Source of the DNA: Tepidamorphus sp.
GTDB taxonomy: Bacteria; Pseudomonadota; Alphaproteobacteria; Rhizobiales; Tepidamorphaceae
Assembly: GCA_028280885.1 (NCBI GenBank)
Contig: JANQKY010000021.1
Location: forward strand, 1 to 64,000
Length of the DNA: 64,000 nucleotides
Direction: 5' to 3'
In this document: positions 53,720-63,308 of the stretch, one piece after another
Numbering within the stretch: the stretch's first letter is position 1
How the letters are laid out: each line of letters starts with the position of its first letter
Notes under the pieces: generated by a model
The model's database searches: none
What the model saw: the letters and a program-made list of their open reading frames with translations, nothing else
What the model was told of the DNA's origin: nothing
Position numbers and translations under genes: made by a program

Positions 53720-55513
53720 TCAGAACGCCTCCGCCGGCAGCGCCATCATGCTATCGGCGCCGAACTGGATGCGGGCGAGATGGGCGGCCGTCTCCGGCAT
53801 GATGCGCTCCATGAAATAGCGCCCGGTGGCAAGCTTGGTCTCGCAGAACGCCGCATTGCCGTTGCCGCTCGCGACAGCCTCCTGCGCCGCCTTGGCGATC
53901 TGCGCCCACATGTAGCCGAGCGCCACCAGGCCGAACAGATGCATGTAGTCGGTCGAGCCGGCGCCGGCATTGTCGGGCTTGGCCATGGCGTTCTGCATGA
54001 ACCACATGGTCGCCTGCTGCAGCGTCTCCAGCCCCGTCTTGAGCGGCCCGATGAACGGCGCCATCGCCTCGTCGTCCTGGTGGGCGACGACATATTCGCC
54101 GACCTCCTGGAAGAAGGCCATTACCGCGCGGCCGCCATTGGCCGGCAGCTTGCGGCCGACCAGATCGAGCGCCTGGATGCCGTTGGCGCCCTCGTAGATC
54201 ATCGAGATGCGGGCGTCGCGGACGAACTGCTCCATGCCCCATTCGGCGATATAGCCGTGGCCGCCATAGACCTGCTGGGCCATCACGGTGTTCTGGAAGC
54301 CGGTATCGGTGATGACGCCCTTGATGACCGGCGTCATCAGCCCCATCAGGTCTTCGGCGGCCTGGCGCTCGGCGGTGTCGGTGCCGCGATGGGCGACGTC
54401 GCCGCGGATCGCCGTCCACAGGATGAGCGCGCGGGCGGCCTCGTTGAAGGCCTTCATGCTCATCAGCATGCGGCGCACGTCCGGATGCACGATGATCGGA
54501 TCGGCGGACTGCTCCGGCTCCTTGACGCCGGAAATCGCCCGGCCCTGGCGGCGCTCGCGGGCATAGTCGACGGCGTTCTGATAGGCGACCTCCGACTGCG
54601 CCAGCCCCTGGATACCGACGCCGAGCCGGGCCTCGTTCATCATCGTGAACATCGCCCTGAGGCCCTTGTTCTCCTCGCCGACGAGCCAGCCGGTGGCGCC
54701 GTCATAGTTCATCACGCAGGTGGCGTTGCCGTGAATGCCCATCTTGTGCTCGAGCGCGCCGCACTCGACCGCGTTCGCCGCGCCGAGCGACCCATCCGCG
54801 TTGACGCGAACCTTCGGCACCACGAACAGCGAGATGCCCTTGGTGCCCTCCGGCGCGCCCTCGATGCGGGCGAGCACCAGATGGATGATGTTGTCGACGA
54901 GATCGTTGTCGCCAGACGAAATGAAGATCTTGGTGCCGGTGATCGCATAGGAGCCGTCGCCGTTCGGTACGGCCTTGGTCTTCAAAAGGCCGAGATCGGT
55001 GCCGCAATGCGGCTCGGTCAGGTTCATCGTGCCGAGCCATTCGCCGGCAATGAGCTTCGGCAGATAGGTCGCTTTCTGCGCGTCCGAGCCGTGCAGCGTC
55101 AAGGCGGCGATGGCGCCCTGGGCAAGGCCCGGATACATGGCGAACGCCATGTTGGCCGCCGACAGGAACTCGCTCATCACAGCCGACAGGGTATGCGGCA
55201 GGCCCTGGCCGCCATAGTCCGGATCGGCCGACAGGCCGACCCAGCCGCCCTCGGTGTATTTGTCGTAGGCCGCCTTGAAGCCCTCGGGCGTCGTCACCCG
55301 GCCGTCCTCGTGGCGGGTGCAGCCCTGTTCGTCGCCGATCCGGTTGAGCGGCTGCAGCACCTCCTCGCAGAGCTTCGCGCCCTCCTCCAGGATCGCCTTG
55401 ACGAGATCCGGCGTCGCGTCGGCGAAGCCTGGAACATTGTTGTATTTCTCGATGCCGATCACGTCGTTCAGCAGGAACAGGACGTCATCGACCGGTGCTT
55501 TATAGGACGGCAT
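53720..55513 (-). CDS. long acyl-CoA dehydrogenase with C-terminal extension (DmdC/FadE5-like)
   Basis: 597 aa, about 200 residues longer than the ordinary ACAD. LTEPHCGTDLGLLKTKA is the FAD/substrate motif; QVYGGHGYIAEWGMEQFVRDARI carries the catalytic region; an acyl-dehydrogenase C-terminal domain follows, ending FGADSMMALPAEAF. Such enzymes act on acyl-CoA chains, including 3-methylmercaptopropionyl-CoA in some relatives. It is the first structural gene after the MerR regulator. Confidence 0.86.
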   Translation of the reverse strand: MPSYKAPVDDVLFLLNDVIGIEKYNNVPGFADATPDLVKAILEEGAKLCEEVLQPLNRIGDEQGCTRHEDGRVTTPEGFKAAYDKYTEGGWVGLSADPDYGGQGLPHTLSAVMSEFLSAANMAFAMYPGLAQGAIAALTLHGSDAQKATYLPKLIAGEWLGTMNLTEPHCGTDLGLLKTKAVPNGDGSYAITGTKIFISSGDNDLVDNIIHLVLARIEGAPEGTKGISLFVVPKVRVNADGSLGAANAVECGALEHKMGIHGNATCVMNYDGATGWLVGEENKGLRAMFTMMNEARLGVGIQGLAQSEVAYQNAVDYARERRQGRAISGVKEPEQSADPIIVHPDVRRMLMSMKAFNEAARALILWTAIRGDVAHRGTDTAERQAAEDLMGLMTPVIKGVITDTGFQNTVMAQQVYGGHGYIAEWGMEQFVRDARISMIYEGANGIQALDLVGRKLPANGGRAVMAFFQEVGEYVVAHQDDEAMAPFIGPLKTGLETLQQATMWFMQNAMAKPDNAGAGSTDYMHLFGLVALGYMWAQIAKAAQEAVASGNGNAAFCETKLATGRYFMERIMPETAAHLARIQFGADSMMALPAEAF

Positions 55514-55542
55514 CTCTCTCTCCCGTCGTCATGTCCGCCTCG

Positions 55543-56022
55543 TCATGTCCGCCGCGATGACATGTCGCGGCCTTCGCGTTCCTTCAACATGCCGGCGACC
55601 ACGTCGCGCGCCCGGCGCAGGTCGCCGAGCGCATGGTCAAGCTCGTCGCGCTGACGCTCCAGATGGCCGATCTGCTCGTCGAACTTGCCAAGCGAAACGC
55701 GCAACTGTGTGACCTGGCCGTCCTTGAGATCGTAGAGATCGAGCATCCGGCCGATATCCGCCAGCGAGAAGCCGACCCGCTTGCCGAGCAGGATCAGCTT
55801 GAGGCGGGCGCGGTCGCGCCGCGAGTATATCCGTTTCTGGCCCTCGCGCCGGGGATGCAGCAGGCCCTTGTCCTCGTAGAACCGGATCGTCCTCAAGGTG
55901 ACGTCGAATTCGCGCGCCAGCGCGCCGATCGAGAAAGCCGTCTGCTTTCCGCCCGGCGTTTCCACCTCACCGTCCTCAAGCGGCATGATCTGGCGCGTGG
56001 CTGCCGCGTCCGCCGTCGTCAT
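55543..56022 (-). CDS. MerR-family regulator of fatty acid degradation genes
   Basis: 159 aa. The MerR winged HTH spans about residues 23-75 (IGALAREFDVTLRTIRFYED), followed by a coiled-coil dimerisation helix; there is no metal-binding Cys tail, so it is not a metal sensor. Similar MerR regulators (LiuR/PsrA-like in function) repress fatty acid or branched-chain catabolism in proteobacteria. It is 29 bp upstream of the long acyl-CoA dehydrogenase on the same strand, preceded by GGAGAGA. Confidence 0.82.
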   Translation of the reverse strand: MTTADAAATRQIMPLEDGEVETPGGKQTAFSIGALAREFDVTLRTIRFYEDKGLLHPRREGQKRIYSRRDRARLKLILLGKRVGFSLADIGRMLDLYDLKDGQVTQLRVSLGKFDEQIGHLERQRDELDHALGDLRRARDVVAGMLKEREGRDMSSRRT

Positions 56023-56055
56023 ATCGGTCTCTCCTTCGGCACGCTAACCTAGATG

Positions 56056-56070
56056 CCGTTTACGTAAAGG
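56056..56070. promoter_or_regulatory. operator-like palindrome upstream of the MerR gene
   Basis: CCGTTTACGTAAAGG is a nearly perfect dyad around TTTACGTAAA, 34 bp before the MerR start. It resembles TTTACGT-type sites of LiuR-like MerR regulators, suggesting autoregulation of the regulator and the acyl-CoA dehydrogenase behind it. Confidence 0.65.
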
Positions 56071-56164
56071 TCAATATGTGCGCCGCAACAGGATCGCAGG
56101 CCGCCGTCAGCCTGTACCGTTGATCGCCTTAAGGTCTCGTGGCTGTTCCGTAAAGAAACAAATA

Positions 56165-56180
56165 TTAACCGCCTGTTTAC
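56165..56180 (+). promoter_or_regulatory. CtrA-like box upstream of the podJ-like gene
   Basis: TTAA, seven bases, TTTAC matches the CtrA consensus TTAA-N7-TTAAC except at one position. It lies 108 bp before the podJ-like start. Cell-cycle control of a polarity gene would fit, but a one-mismatch site can occur by chance. Confidence 0.4.
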
Positions 56181-56287
56181 CTTGAATTGAAGAAGATTGC
56201 ATGGGGTGGCGTGTGGAAACCGGACGTTTGCGCATTCGCGTCCCCGCAACAACAGCCCGTGTCAACACAACGAACCGGTAGACCAAG

Positions 56288-59200
56288 ATGGCATCTCGCG
56301 GCTCCCGTAATGTCAATGCCGATCCCGATCCTTTGGAACAGGCTCGACTTGCCGCCGAACGCGCCGGACTGTCTCTCGAAGACTGGCTGGACGAAGCCCG
56401 CCGGGCGGTCGGGACCGGCCAGGCGCCGAAAGCCCCGCTGAGCGGGCAAACCCCATCGCGCGGGCAAGTCCAGGCCTCGAATGCTCTTCCGGACAACGTG
56501 CCCGGCCGCAACCGGCTGTACAGACGGTCCGCCCGAAGTGAGTCGGCCCGCAGTGAGGCGGTGAGGAGTGAGCCCGCCGGGATCGGCGGCGAAATCAGCG
56601 GGCGGCTTGATGAACTGGAACCCAGGGAACTGGAACACGGGGAATTGGAACACAGGCTGACCGGCAGGGCGCCGCGCGCCCGGGATCGCCGCGATGGCGG
56701 TCTTCGTGAGGGAGCGAACGGCGACGGGGTGAACGGCACGGGCAGGGTGACCAGCATCGAAGGCCGCCTCGATCGGCTTGCCGGCGCCATCGGCGGCAGC
56801 CGCGTCAGCGAGGCGGCGGCAACGGATCCGTCGGCCGGTATCGCCTCCAATCGCGTTAGCGCGCAGGCGGGCGACATGCCCTCGACGCTCCGCACGATCG
56901 CCCGGCATCTCGACCGCATCGGCGCGACACCGGCCGAGCGCAAGGCTGTCCCCCAGTCGGCTACCGACCAGTCGGCCACCGACCAGTCCGCAGCCGATCA
57001 GGCCATGACCGATCAACCCGGGGCGACCATCAAGACGCTCGAGGACCGGCTGCAGCAGCTTGCCCGCCGGATGGGCGCATCGCGCGACCGCACGCCGGAC
57101 CGTCCGCGCAATGCCAACTTTGGGGCCAATGTCGGGACCAATGACACGGCCGATCGCGTGCCCGACCATCCCGCCCGGAATGGCGCCGCCGCCATAGCCG
57201 AAGCGGCCGCCGAAACGGTGCCCGATCCGATCACCCCGCGCGACGACAGGCCGCTTCCTCCCGGCGAACTGCCCCTCGGCCCGCCGGCGGACAGCGCGAC
57301 CACGGGGCTGAAACAGGCGATTGCGGAAATCGCCTCCAGGCAGAAGACGCTCGAAACCGAGTTCAACCGGACGGTGGATGGCTATGCCGACCGGATCGAC
57401 CATCGCATCGATTCGGTCGCCGAGCGCCTCGAACGCAGCATCGACGAGGCCTCCGCCAGGACCGCGCTCAGCACCCTGCGCGACGAGATCGTCAGCGCCA
57501 ATGTCGCGCCCGATCCGCAGCACACCAAGGATTTCGCCGACCTGCGCCTGATGGTGACGGATCTGGCCCATCGCATGGAAGCGGTGCCGAACCAGGTCGC
57601 CGAGGACCTGGCGGAACGGCTCGAGGACACGATGCGCCGGCTCGACACGGCGACCCGCGGCGAGCTCGACGCGATTCGCGGGGAAGTGCGCGAAATCGCC
57701 AAGGATCTCGACAACGGCACGCGGGGTGAATTCGAGGCCCTGCGTGGCGACGTGGTCAACCTGGCCCGGCTCGTCACCGCTGCACCGGAACAGCTCAATA
57801 CGCAGGTCAACCTGGAAATCGATCAGCGGCTTCAGGACATCACCGCCCGGGTCGAGACCGCGACCCGCAAGGAAATCGTCGCCTTTCGCGCCGAGGTGCG
57901 TGATCTCGTCGCGCAGATGGAAGCGGATATCGGCGCGGCGCTTCAAGCGAACGAACGCAACGACGCCGAAGCCCTGCGCAGCCTGAGCCAGGACCTGACC
58001 CGGCAGATCGCCGGCAGCACGCGCGATGATTTCGAGGCGCTGCGCGGCGATGTGGCCGACCTGGCGCGGCTGATGGCCGATACGCCGGCGCGGCTGAGCG
58101 AGGACACGGATGCCCGGCTTGGCGATATCATCGCGCGCATCGAGACGGCGACGCGGCAGGAGATCGGCGAGTTCCGGGCCGAGATTCGCGAGATCATCGC
58201 CCGGATCGAGCAGGGCGGGCGGTCGGAATTCGAGGTCCTGCGCGAAGAGGTGCTGCGCCTGGCCGAGCGGATCGAAACGATGCCCGCGCCGGTCGTCCCC
58301 GAAATCGAGCCCTGGCTTGAGGATATCGCCGCGCGCCTGGACACCGCGACGCGCGCCGAATTCGCCGGGATCCGCGCCGAGCTGGGCGACTTCACCGCCC
58401 GGTTCGACGAGGCCGGCCTGTCTGAATTCCGCGCCCTGCGCACCGAGGTCCAGGATCTCGGCACGCAGCTTCGCAAGGAGATCCTTGAGGAACTCGTGCA
58501 GGAGCGCGACAATGCGATCACGCGCGACGAATTGGAGCTCGTCCGGTCCGATATCCGCGGATTGTCGACACAGATCGACGGCGTCCGCCGCGACGAATAC
58601 GACGCCCTGCGCTCCGACATGCAGATGCTCGGCGAGCGCATCCTGGAAGCGCCGAACGGCCGCATCAACGAGCTCGAGCGGCATCTGTTCGTCCTGACCG
58701 AGCAACTCGCCCAGGCCTCGCAGGACGCCGATCCCGATCAGCTTGCCCTGATCGAGGAGAAGATCAACCGGCTCTCCGATGCCCTCGACGCCTCCTCGCA
58801 GGGCATGGCCGGGCTCGGCGACCTGGAGAAGTCGATCGGCGCGTTGTTCGAGCGGATGGAGGAAAACCGCGCGGAGGCCGTCGGCGCCGCCCAGGAGGCG
58901 GCACAGGCCGCCGTGGAACGGGCGATCTCCTCGCTTTCGGCGGGGGCTGAAAGCAGCGACGTCTTCAACGACCTGCGCGCGGAAATCAACGCCCAGCGGG
59001 CCAATGCCGAGGCCGCCGACCAGCAGCATCAGGATACGCTGCTCTCCGTTCACGACACCCTGAAGGCGATCGTCGGGCGGCTGGAGGAGCTGGAAGCCGA
59101 TGGCGCCGCGACGCCGGCGAGCGACAACCGGACGATGGCCAAGGCGGCCAAGGCGGCCAAACGGCGCAGCGGCAAGGCAAATACCGAAACGACGGATGAT

Positions 59201-60883
59201 CCCGTCAAATCCGACCTGTCTCCAGCCGGCGTCCATGGCACCAGGTCGGGGGGCACCAAGTCGGAGGGCACCAAGTCGGAGGGCGCCAAATCGAAGGCCG
59301 CCGGGGCGGAGAAGGCCAAATCCGGGAAAATCGCGCCCGAAAGCGGTTCACCGGAAGACGACACGCCGCTTGTCCCCGGATCCGGCAAACCGAAGCATGT
59401 CGACGGCCGGATGACGGGCGGCGCGACGCCGTCCGCGACCGCCGAGCCGCCGGTCGACGGCGCCGATTTCGTCGCCGCCGCCCGCCGGGCCGCGCGCGCG
59501 GCGACCGAGGCGGCCGCCGCGGAGGACCTGACCGCGGCCCAGAAGCGCTCGCGGCTTGCCGGCCTGCGCGAGGGCCTTGCCCGCTACCGCCGCCCGATCG
59601 TCCTCGTTGCGGCGACGGCCGTCATCCTGTTCGGCGCCTACAAGGCCGCGACGACACTGTCCGGCGGATCGTTCACGCTGCCGATGCTCGGCGCCTCCGA
59701 CATCGAGCGCGGATCGGACATCAAGACCGGATCGGTCAAGCCCTCGGTCAAGCCCGCCGGTGCGGAAGCGACGGTTGCCTCGGCCGGGCCGGCATCCCAA
59801 AGCGGGGGATCCCGCGAGGACATGCCCGGCAATCCCGTCCGCCAGGTCAGCAGATCCGGGCCGGCGCACGACACGCCAAAACCGGCCACCAGGGCCCAAT
59901 CCCCGAAAGCGGCGAACACGAAGAGCGCATCGACGCCGCTTGCGGCGAAACCGGAAAAGGCTGCGGAGGCCGCCACGATAGACCGGGCGACCACGGCCGC
60001 CGTGACCGGCAGGCCGGCCGCCTCGGACACGGTTCCCTACGACCTGCTCCCCGATCGGCTCGCCGAGGCGCTGAAGCGGGACGATCCGACGGCCCAGTTC
60101 GAGATCGCCGCCCGCTACATGGACGGCCGCGGCCTGCCGCAGGACTATCCCACCGCCAGCCACTGGTATCGCAAGGCCGCCGCCCAGGGCCTGGCGCCGG
60201 CGCAGTACCGGCTCGGCAGCCTCTATGAGAAGGGCCAGGGCGTGGAACGCGACCTGGCGATGGCGCGGATGTGGTATCAGCGCGCCGCCGAGCAGGGCAA
60301 TCGCAAGGCCATGCACAATCTCGCCGTTCTCTATGCCGACGGCATCGACGGCGCGCCGGATTTCCAGAAGGCGGCGGTCTGGTTCCGCCAGGCGGCCGAA
60401 TTCGGCCTCGGCGACAGCCAGTTCAATCTCGCCGTGCTGTTCGCGCGCGGCCTGGGCGTCAACACGGATCTGGGCGAATCCTTCCGCTGGTTCGCGATCG
60501 CCGCCGACCAGGGCGATGTCGAGGCGCTCGACAAGCGCGACCAGATCGCCCGCGACCTCGACGAGGAAACCCTGCGCAAGGCCAGGGCGGCGCTCGATGC
60601 CTGGCAGCCGAAGCGGCCGGACGCCTCGGCCAATGTCGTGCCCGAGCCGCAGGGCGGCTGGGGCGACGTGCAGCGGCAGCGCCAGGCCTTCGTCAATCGC
60701 GACATGGTGATCGCCGCGCAGGCGCGCCTGAGCGAACTGGGCTATGCGCCCGGCCCCGCCGACGGCCAGATCGGCCCGCGCACCCGCAACGCGGTCCGCG
60801 CCTATCAGCGCAGCGTCGGCCTGCCCGACACCGGCGACATCACGCCGGACCTGATCGAGAGGCTGAATGCCGGGTCGGGCTGA
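56288..60883 (+). CDS. podJ: PodJ-like polar organising protein: coiled coils, one membrane segment, SEL1 repeats, peptidoglycan-binding domain
   Basis: 1531 aa. The N-terminus (about 20-35) has the AGLSLEDWLDEARR motif seen in rhizobial PodJ-like proteins. Residues 340-960 are a long cytoplasmic coiled coil made of related segments with (R/G)xEIxxxRxEVxD patterns. A Lys/Ser-rich linker with SEGxKS repeats precedes one membrane span at about 1103-1125. The periplasmic part is Pro/Ala-rich, then four SEL1 repeats (about 1262-1430) and a C-terminal peptidoglycan-binding domain (about 1470-1531). In Caulobacter and Agrobacterium, PodJ marks a pole and recruits division and development factors. 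Confidence 0.8.
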   Translation: MASRGSRNVNADPDPLEQARLAAERAGLSLEDWLDEARRAVGTGQAPKAPLSGQTPSRGQVQASNALPDNVPGRNRLYRRSARSESARSEAVRSEPAGIGGEISGRLDELEPRELEHGELEHRLTGRAPRARDRRDGGLREGANGDGVNGTGRVTSIEGRLDRLAGAIGGSRVSEAAATDPSAGIASNRVSAQAGDMPSTLRTIARHLDRIGATPAERKAVPQSATDQSATDQSAADQAMTDQPGATIKTLEDRLQQLARRMGASRDRTPDRPRNANFGANVGTNDTADRVPDHPARNGAAAIAEAAAETVPDPITPRDDRPLPPGELPLGPPADSATTGLKQAIAEIASRQKTLETEFNRTVDGYADRIDHRIDSVAERLERSIDEASARTALSTLRDEIVSANVAPDPQHTKDFADLRLMVTDLAHRMEAVPNQVAEDLAERLEDTMRRLDTATRGELDAIRGEVREIAKDLDNGTRGEFEALRGDVVNLARLVTAAPEQLNTQVNLEIDQRLQDITARVETATRKEIVAFRAEVRDLVAQMEADIGAALQANERNDAEALRSLSQDLTRQIAGSTRDDFEALRGDVADLARLMADTPARLSEDTDARLGDIIARIETATRQEIGEFRAEIREIIARIEQGGRSEFEVLREEVLRLAERIETMPAPVVPEIEPWLEDIAARLDTATRAEFAGIRAELGDFTARFDEAGLSEFRALRTEVQDLGTQLRKEILEELVQERDNAITRDELELVRSDIRGLSTQIDGVRRDEYDALRSDMQMLGERILEAPNGRINELERHLFVLTEQLAQASQDADPDQLALIEEKINRLSDALDASSQGMAGLGDLEKSIGALFERMEENRAEAVGAAQEAAQAAVERAISSLSAGAESSDVFNDLRAEINAQRANAEAADQQHQDTLLSVHDTLKAIVGRLEELEADGAATPASDNRTMAKAAKAAKRRSGKANTETTDDPVKSDLSPAGVHGTRSGGTKSEGTKSEGAKSKAAGAEKAKSGKIAPESGSPEDDTPLVPGSGKPKHVDGRMTGGATPSATAEPPVDGADFVAAARRAARAATEAAAAEDLTAAQKRSRLAGLREGLARYRRPIVLVAATAVILFGAYKAATTLSGGSFTLPMLGASDIERGSDIKTGSVKPSVKPAGAEATVASAGPASQSGGSREDMPGNPVRQVSRSGPAHDTPKPATRAQSPKAANTKSASTPLAAKPEKAAEAATIDRATTAAVTGRPAASDTVPYDLLPDRLAEALKRDDPTAQFEIAARYMDGRGLPQDYPTASHWYRKAAAQGLAPAQYRLGSLYEKGQGVERDLAMARMWYQRAAEQGNRKAMHNLAVLYADGIDGAPDFQKAAVWFRQAAEFGLGDSQFNLAVLFARGLGVNTDLGESFRWFAIAADQGDVEALDKRDQIARDLDEETLRKARAALDAWQPKRPDASANVVPEPQGGWGDVQRQRQAFVNRDMVIAAQARLSELGYAPGPADGQIGPRTRNAVRAYQRSVGLPDTGDITPDLIERLNAGSG

Positions 60884-61060
60884 CGATCACGATCCGGTGT
60901 TCCCTATGATTTTGCAGGATTTAGAGGCTGGCGTTGTCGGTATCGGCACTGGCCCGATTGACAAGCCCGCATAACTCACCGTTTACAAGTCTATGATAAC
61001 GCATGTGCCCGATCCCCGGTGACGGTCCCGCGGCCCCGGCGTGGATCTCAATGAGGGCGC

Positions 61061-62023
61061 ATGCGCGTCGACGCGCGTGCCTTGGAACCGATCATGCAGA
61101 TCTATCTGCCCATTGCCGAGCTTGCCGTGAACATGTTCATGCTGCTCGGAATGGGGGCGGCGGTCGGGTTCCTGTCCGGCATGTTCGGCGTCGGCGGCGG
61201 CTTCCTGCTGACGCCGCTTCTGATCTTTTCCGGCATTCCGCCCGCCGTCGCGGTCGCCACCCAGTCGGGCCAGATCGTCGCCTCCTCGGTGTCCGGCGCG
61301 CTCGCCCATTGGCGGCGCCGGTCGATCGACTTCACGCTCGGCCTGTATCTGGTCGCCGGCGGTCTCGTCGGATCGGCCTGCGGTGTCGTTCTGTTCCGCA
61401 TCCTGCGCAGTTTCGGCCAGCTCGATCTGATCATCTCCGTGCTCTACGTGGTGTTTCTGGGGGGCATCGGCGGCTTGATGCTGATCGAGAGCGGCCGGGC
61501 AATCTTCCGCCGCCGCCAGGGCCGGCCGGTCTCCGCCCGGCGGCCGGGGCAGCACACCTGGATCCACAAGCTGCCCATCAAGGTCCGCTTCAAGCAGTCG
61601 AAGCTCTATATCAGCGTCATTCCGGTGATCGCGCTCGGCGCGCTGATCGGCCTCCTGGTCGCGATCATGGGCGTCGGCGGCGGCTTCATCATGGTGCCGG
61701 CGATGATCTATCTCCTGCGGGTGCCGACCAATGTCGTCATCGGCACCTCGCTGTTCCAGATCATCTTCGTCACCGCCGCGACGACCATCCTGCAATCGAT
61801 CTCGACCCAGACCGTCGATGCGCTGCTGGCGCTCCTGCTGATGGTCGGCGGCGTCATGGGCGCGCAGTTCGGGGCGCAGGCCGGCCACAAGCTGCGCGGC
61901 GAACAGCTGCGCCTGATGCTGGCGATCCTGGTCCTGGCGGTTGGCGGGCGCGTTTTCTGGGGTCTCGTCGCGGAGCCTGAAACCCTGTTCGTGCTGACCA
62001 CGGCGGCGGTGCATCTGGAATGA
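61061..62023 (+). CDS. TauE/SafE-family sulfite/sulfonate exporter-like permease
   Basis: 320 aa, eight membrane segments in two homologous halves, each with the family motif: GMFGVGGGFLLTPLL and IMGVGGGFIMVPAMI. The family exports sulfite, sulfonates or organosulfur compounds. ATG 61061 gives a short N-terminal tail; ATG 61094 is possible. It overlaps the TIGR02186 gene by ATGA, a pairing common in alphaproteobacteria, suggesting that they act together. A TTGACA box lies at 60959-60964. Confidence 0.85.
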   Translation: MRVDARALEPIMQIYLPIAELAVNMFMLLGMGAAVGFLSGMFGVGGGFLLTPLLIFSGIPPAVAVATQSGQIVASSVSGALAHWRRRSIDFTLGLYLVAGGLVGSACGVVLFRILRSFGQLDLIISVLYVVFLGGIGGLMLIESGRAIFRRRQGRPVSARRPGQHTWIHKLPIKVRFKQSKLYISVIPVIALGALIGLLVAIMGVGGGFIMVPAMIYLLRVPTNVVIGTSLFQIIFVTAATTILQSISTQTVDALLALLLMVGGVMGAQFGAQAGHKLRGEQLRLMLAILVLAVGGRVFWGLVAEPETLFVLTTAAVHLE

Positions 62024-62796
62024 GACGCCTTGCCGCCATCCTGATCGTCCTGACCGCGCTGCCGGCGGTGCTTGTCGGGATTGCCGGTCCGGCCCGCGCC
62101 GAGACGGTGGTCGCGGCGGTGTCGGACAAGATCGTCGAGATCCGCTCGAATTTCGTCGGCACGGAGCTGACGCTGTTCGGCTCGATCGAGCGGGACGGCG
62201 CGACCGTCGGCCGGGCGCATGGCTATGACGTGGTGATCGAGATCCTCGGTCCGGGCGAGGATCTGGTGGTGCGCCGGAAGAACCGGGTGATGGGGATCTG
62301 GGTGAACGGCGCGGGCGTCACTTTCCCCTCCGCGCCGTCCTACTATGCGGTGCTGTCGGACCGGCCGCTCGAGGACATCTCCGGCCCGGCCGTGCTCCGG
62401 CGCAAGGGGATCGGCGAGCGCTTCGTCGACATCCGGGTGGCCGGCGAGCCCGCCGACCCCGAGACCTACCGCACGGCGCTGCTCGACGTGAAGGAAAGCG
62501 AGGGGCTTTATTTCGCCGATCCGGACGCGGTCGAGATGCTGACCGAACGGCTGTTCATCGCCCATATCAAGCTGCCGGCCAACATCCGCACCGGCGGCTA
62601 CCGGGTCCGGGTGCATGTCTTCGCCGGCGGCGCGCTCCTGACCACGACGCGGCTCGGCTTCTGGGCGGTCAAGTCCGGCTTCGAGGAGGCCGTCTACGAT
62701 CTTGCCCACCAGCGGCCGCTGGTCTACGGGCTGGCCACCGTCATCATGGCCTTCAGCGTCGGCTGGCTCGGCAGTATCCTGTTCCAGCGCAACTGA
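62020..62796 (+). CDS. TIGR02186 / Alph_Pro_TM family protein
   Basis: 258 aa. An N-terminal signal (ending PARAETVVA), a periplasmic region with EIRSNFVGTELTLFGSIERDG, and one C-terminal membrane span (VIMAFSVGWLGSILFQRN). This is the alphaproteobacteria-specific family found directly after TauE/SafE permeases; its role is not established. Possibly an accessory subunit of the exporter facing the periplasm. Confidence 0.82.
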   Translation: MRRLAAILIVLTALPAVLVGIAGPARAETVVAAVSDKIVEIRSNFVGTELTLFGSIERDGATVGRAHGYDVVIEILGPGEDLVVRRKNRVMGIWVNGAGVTFPSAPSYYAVLSDRPLEDISGPAVLRRKGIGERFVDIRVAGEPADPETYRTALLDVKESEGLYFADPDAVEMLTERLFIAHIKLPANIRTGGYRVRVHVFAGGALLTTTRLGFWAVKSGFEEAVYDLAHQRPLVYGLATVIMAFSVGWLGSILFQRN

Positions 62797-62822
62797 CCGC
62801 GAAGCCTTCACGGAGACAGACC

Positions 62823-63308
62823 ATGACCGTTCAATCCGACCGGCCGATCGACAGCGCCAGGGCGCCGCTTGCCGCAACGGTGCTGGGCTGGGCCGGCGTC
62901 GTGCCCTTCGCCGCCGGCGCGATCGGGCCGCTGGTGGTCACCGATCTGGGGCTCGCCGCGCTGATCGCCTTTGCCACCAGCGTCTACGGCGCGCTGGTCC
63001 TGTCGTTTCTCGGCGGCATCCGCTGGGGCATGGCGATGGGGCCGCTCTACGGCTCCGAACGCACGCAAGGGTTTGCGCTCAGCATCGTTCCAGCGGTCGC
63101 CGCCTGGATCGCGCTCCTGGTGTCGGGACTTGAAGGCCAGGCCGTGCTGATCGCCGCCTTCGTCCTGCAGGCCTGGCTCGACGTCCGCGCGGTCGGCGAG
63201 GGCCGGGCGCCGCTGTGGTTCGGTCCGCTCCGGATCCGGCTGACCGCGGCGGCCGTCGTTGCCCTGCTGATCACCGCGATCGTCGAGATGGCCGTTGTCT
63301 CGGTCTAG
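62823..63308 (+). CDS. DUF3429 membrane protein
   Basis: 161 aa with about five hydrophobic segments and the family signature YGALVLSFLGGIRWGMAM. No known biochemical role. It starts 26 bp after the Alph_Pro_TM gene with GGAGA before the ATG, so it may be part of that operon. It ends overlapping the convergent MFS gene by four bases. Confidence 0.8.
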   Translation: MTVQSDRPIDSARAPLAATVLGWAGVVPFAAGAIGPLVVTDLGLAALIAFATSVYGALVLSFLGGIRWGMAMGPLYGSERTQGFALSIVPAVAAWIALLVSGLEGQAVLIAAFVLQAWLDVRAVGEGRAPLWFGPLRIRLTAAAVVALLITAIVEMAVVSV

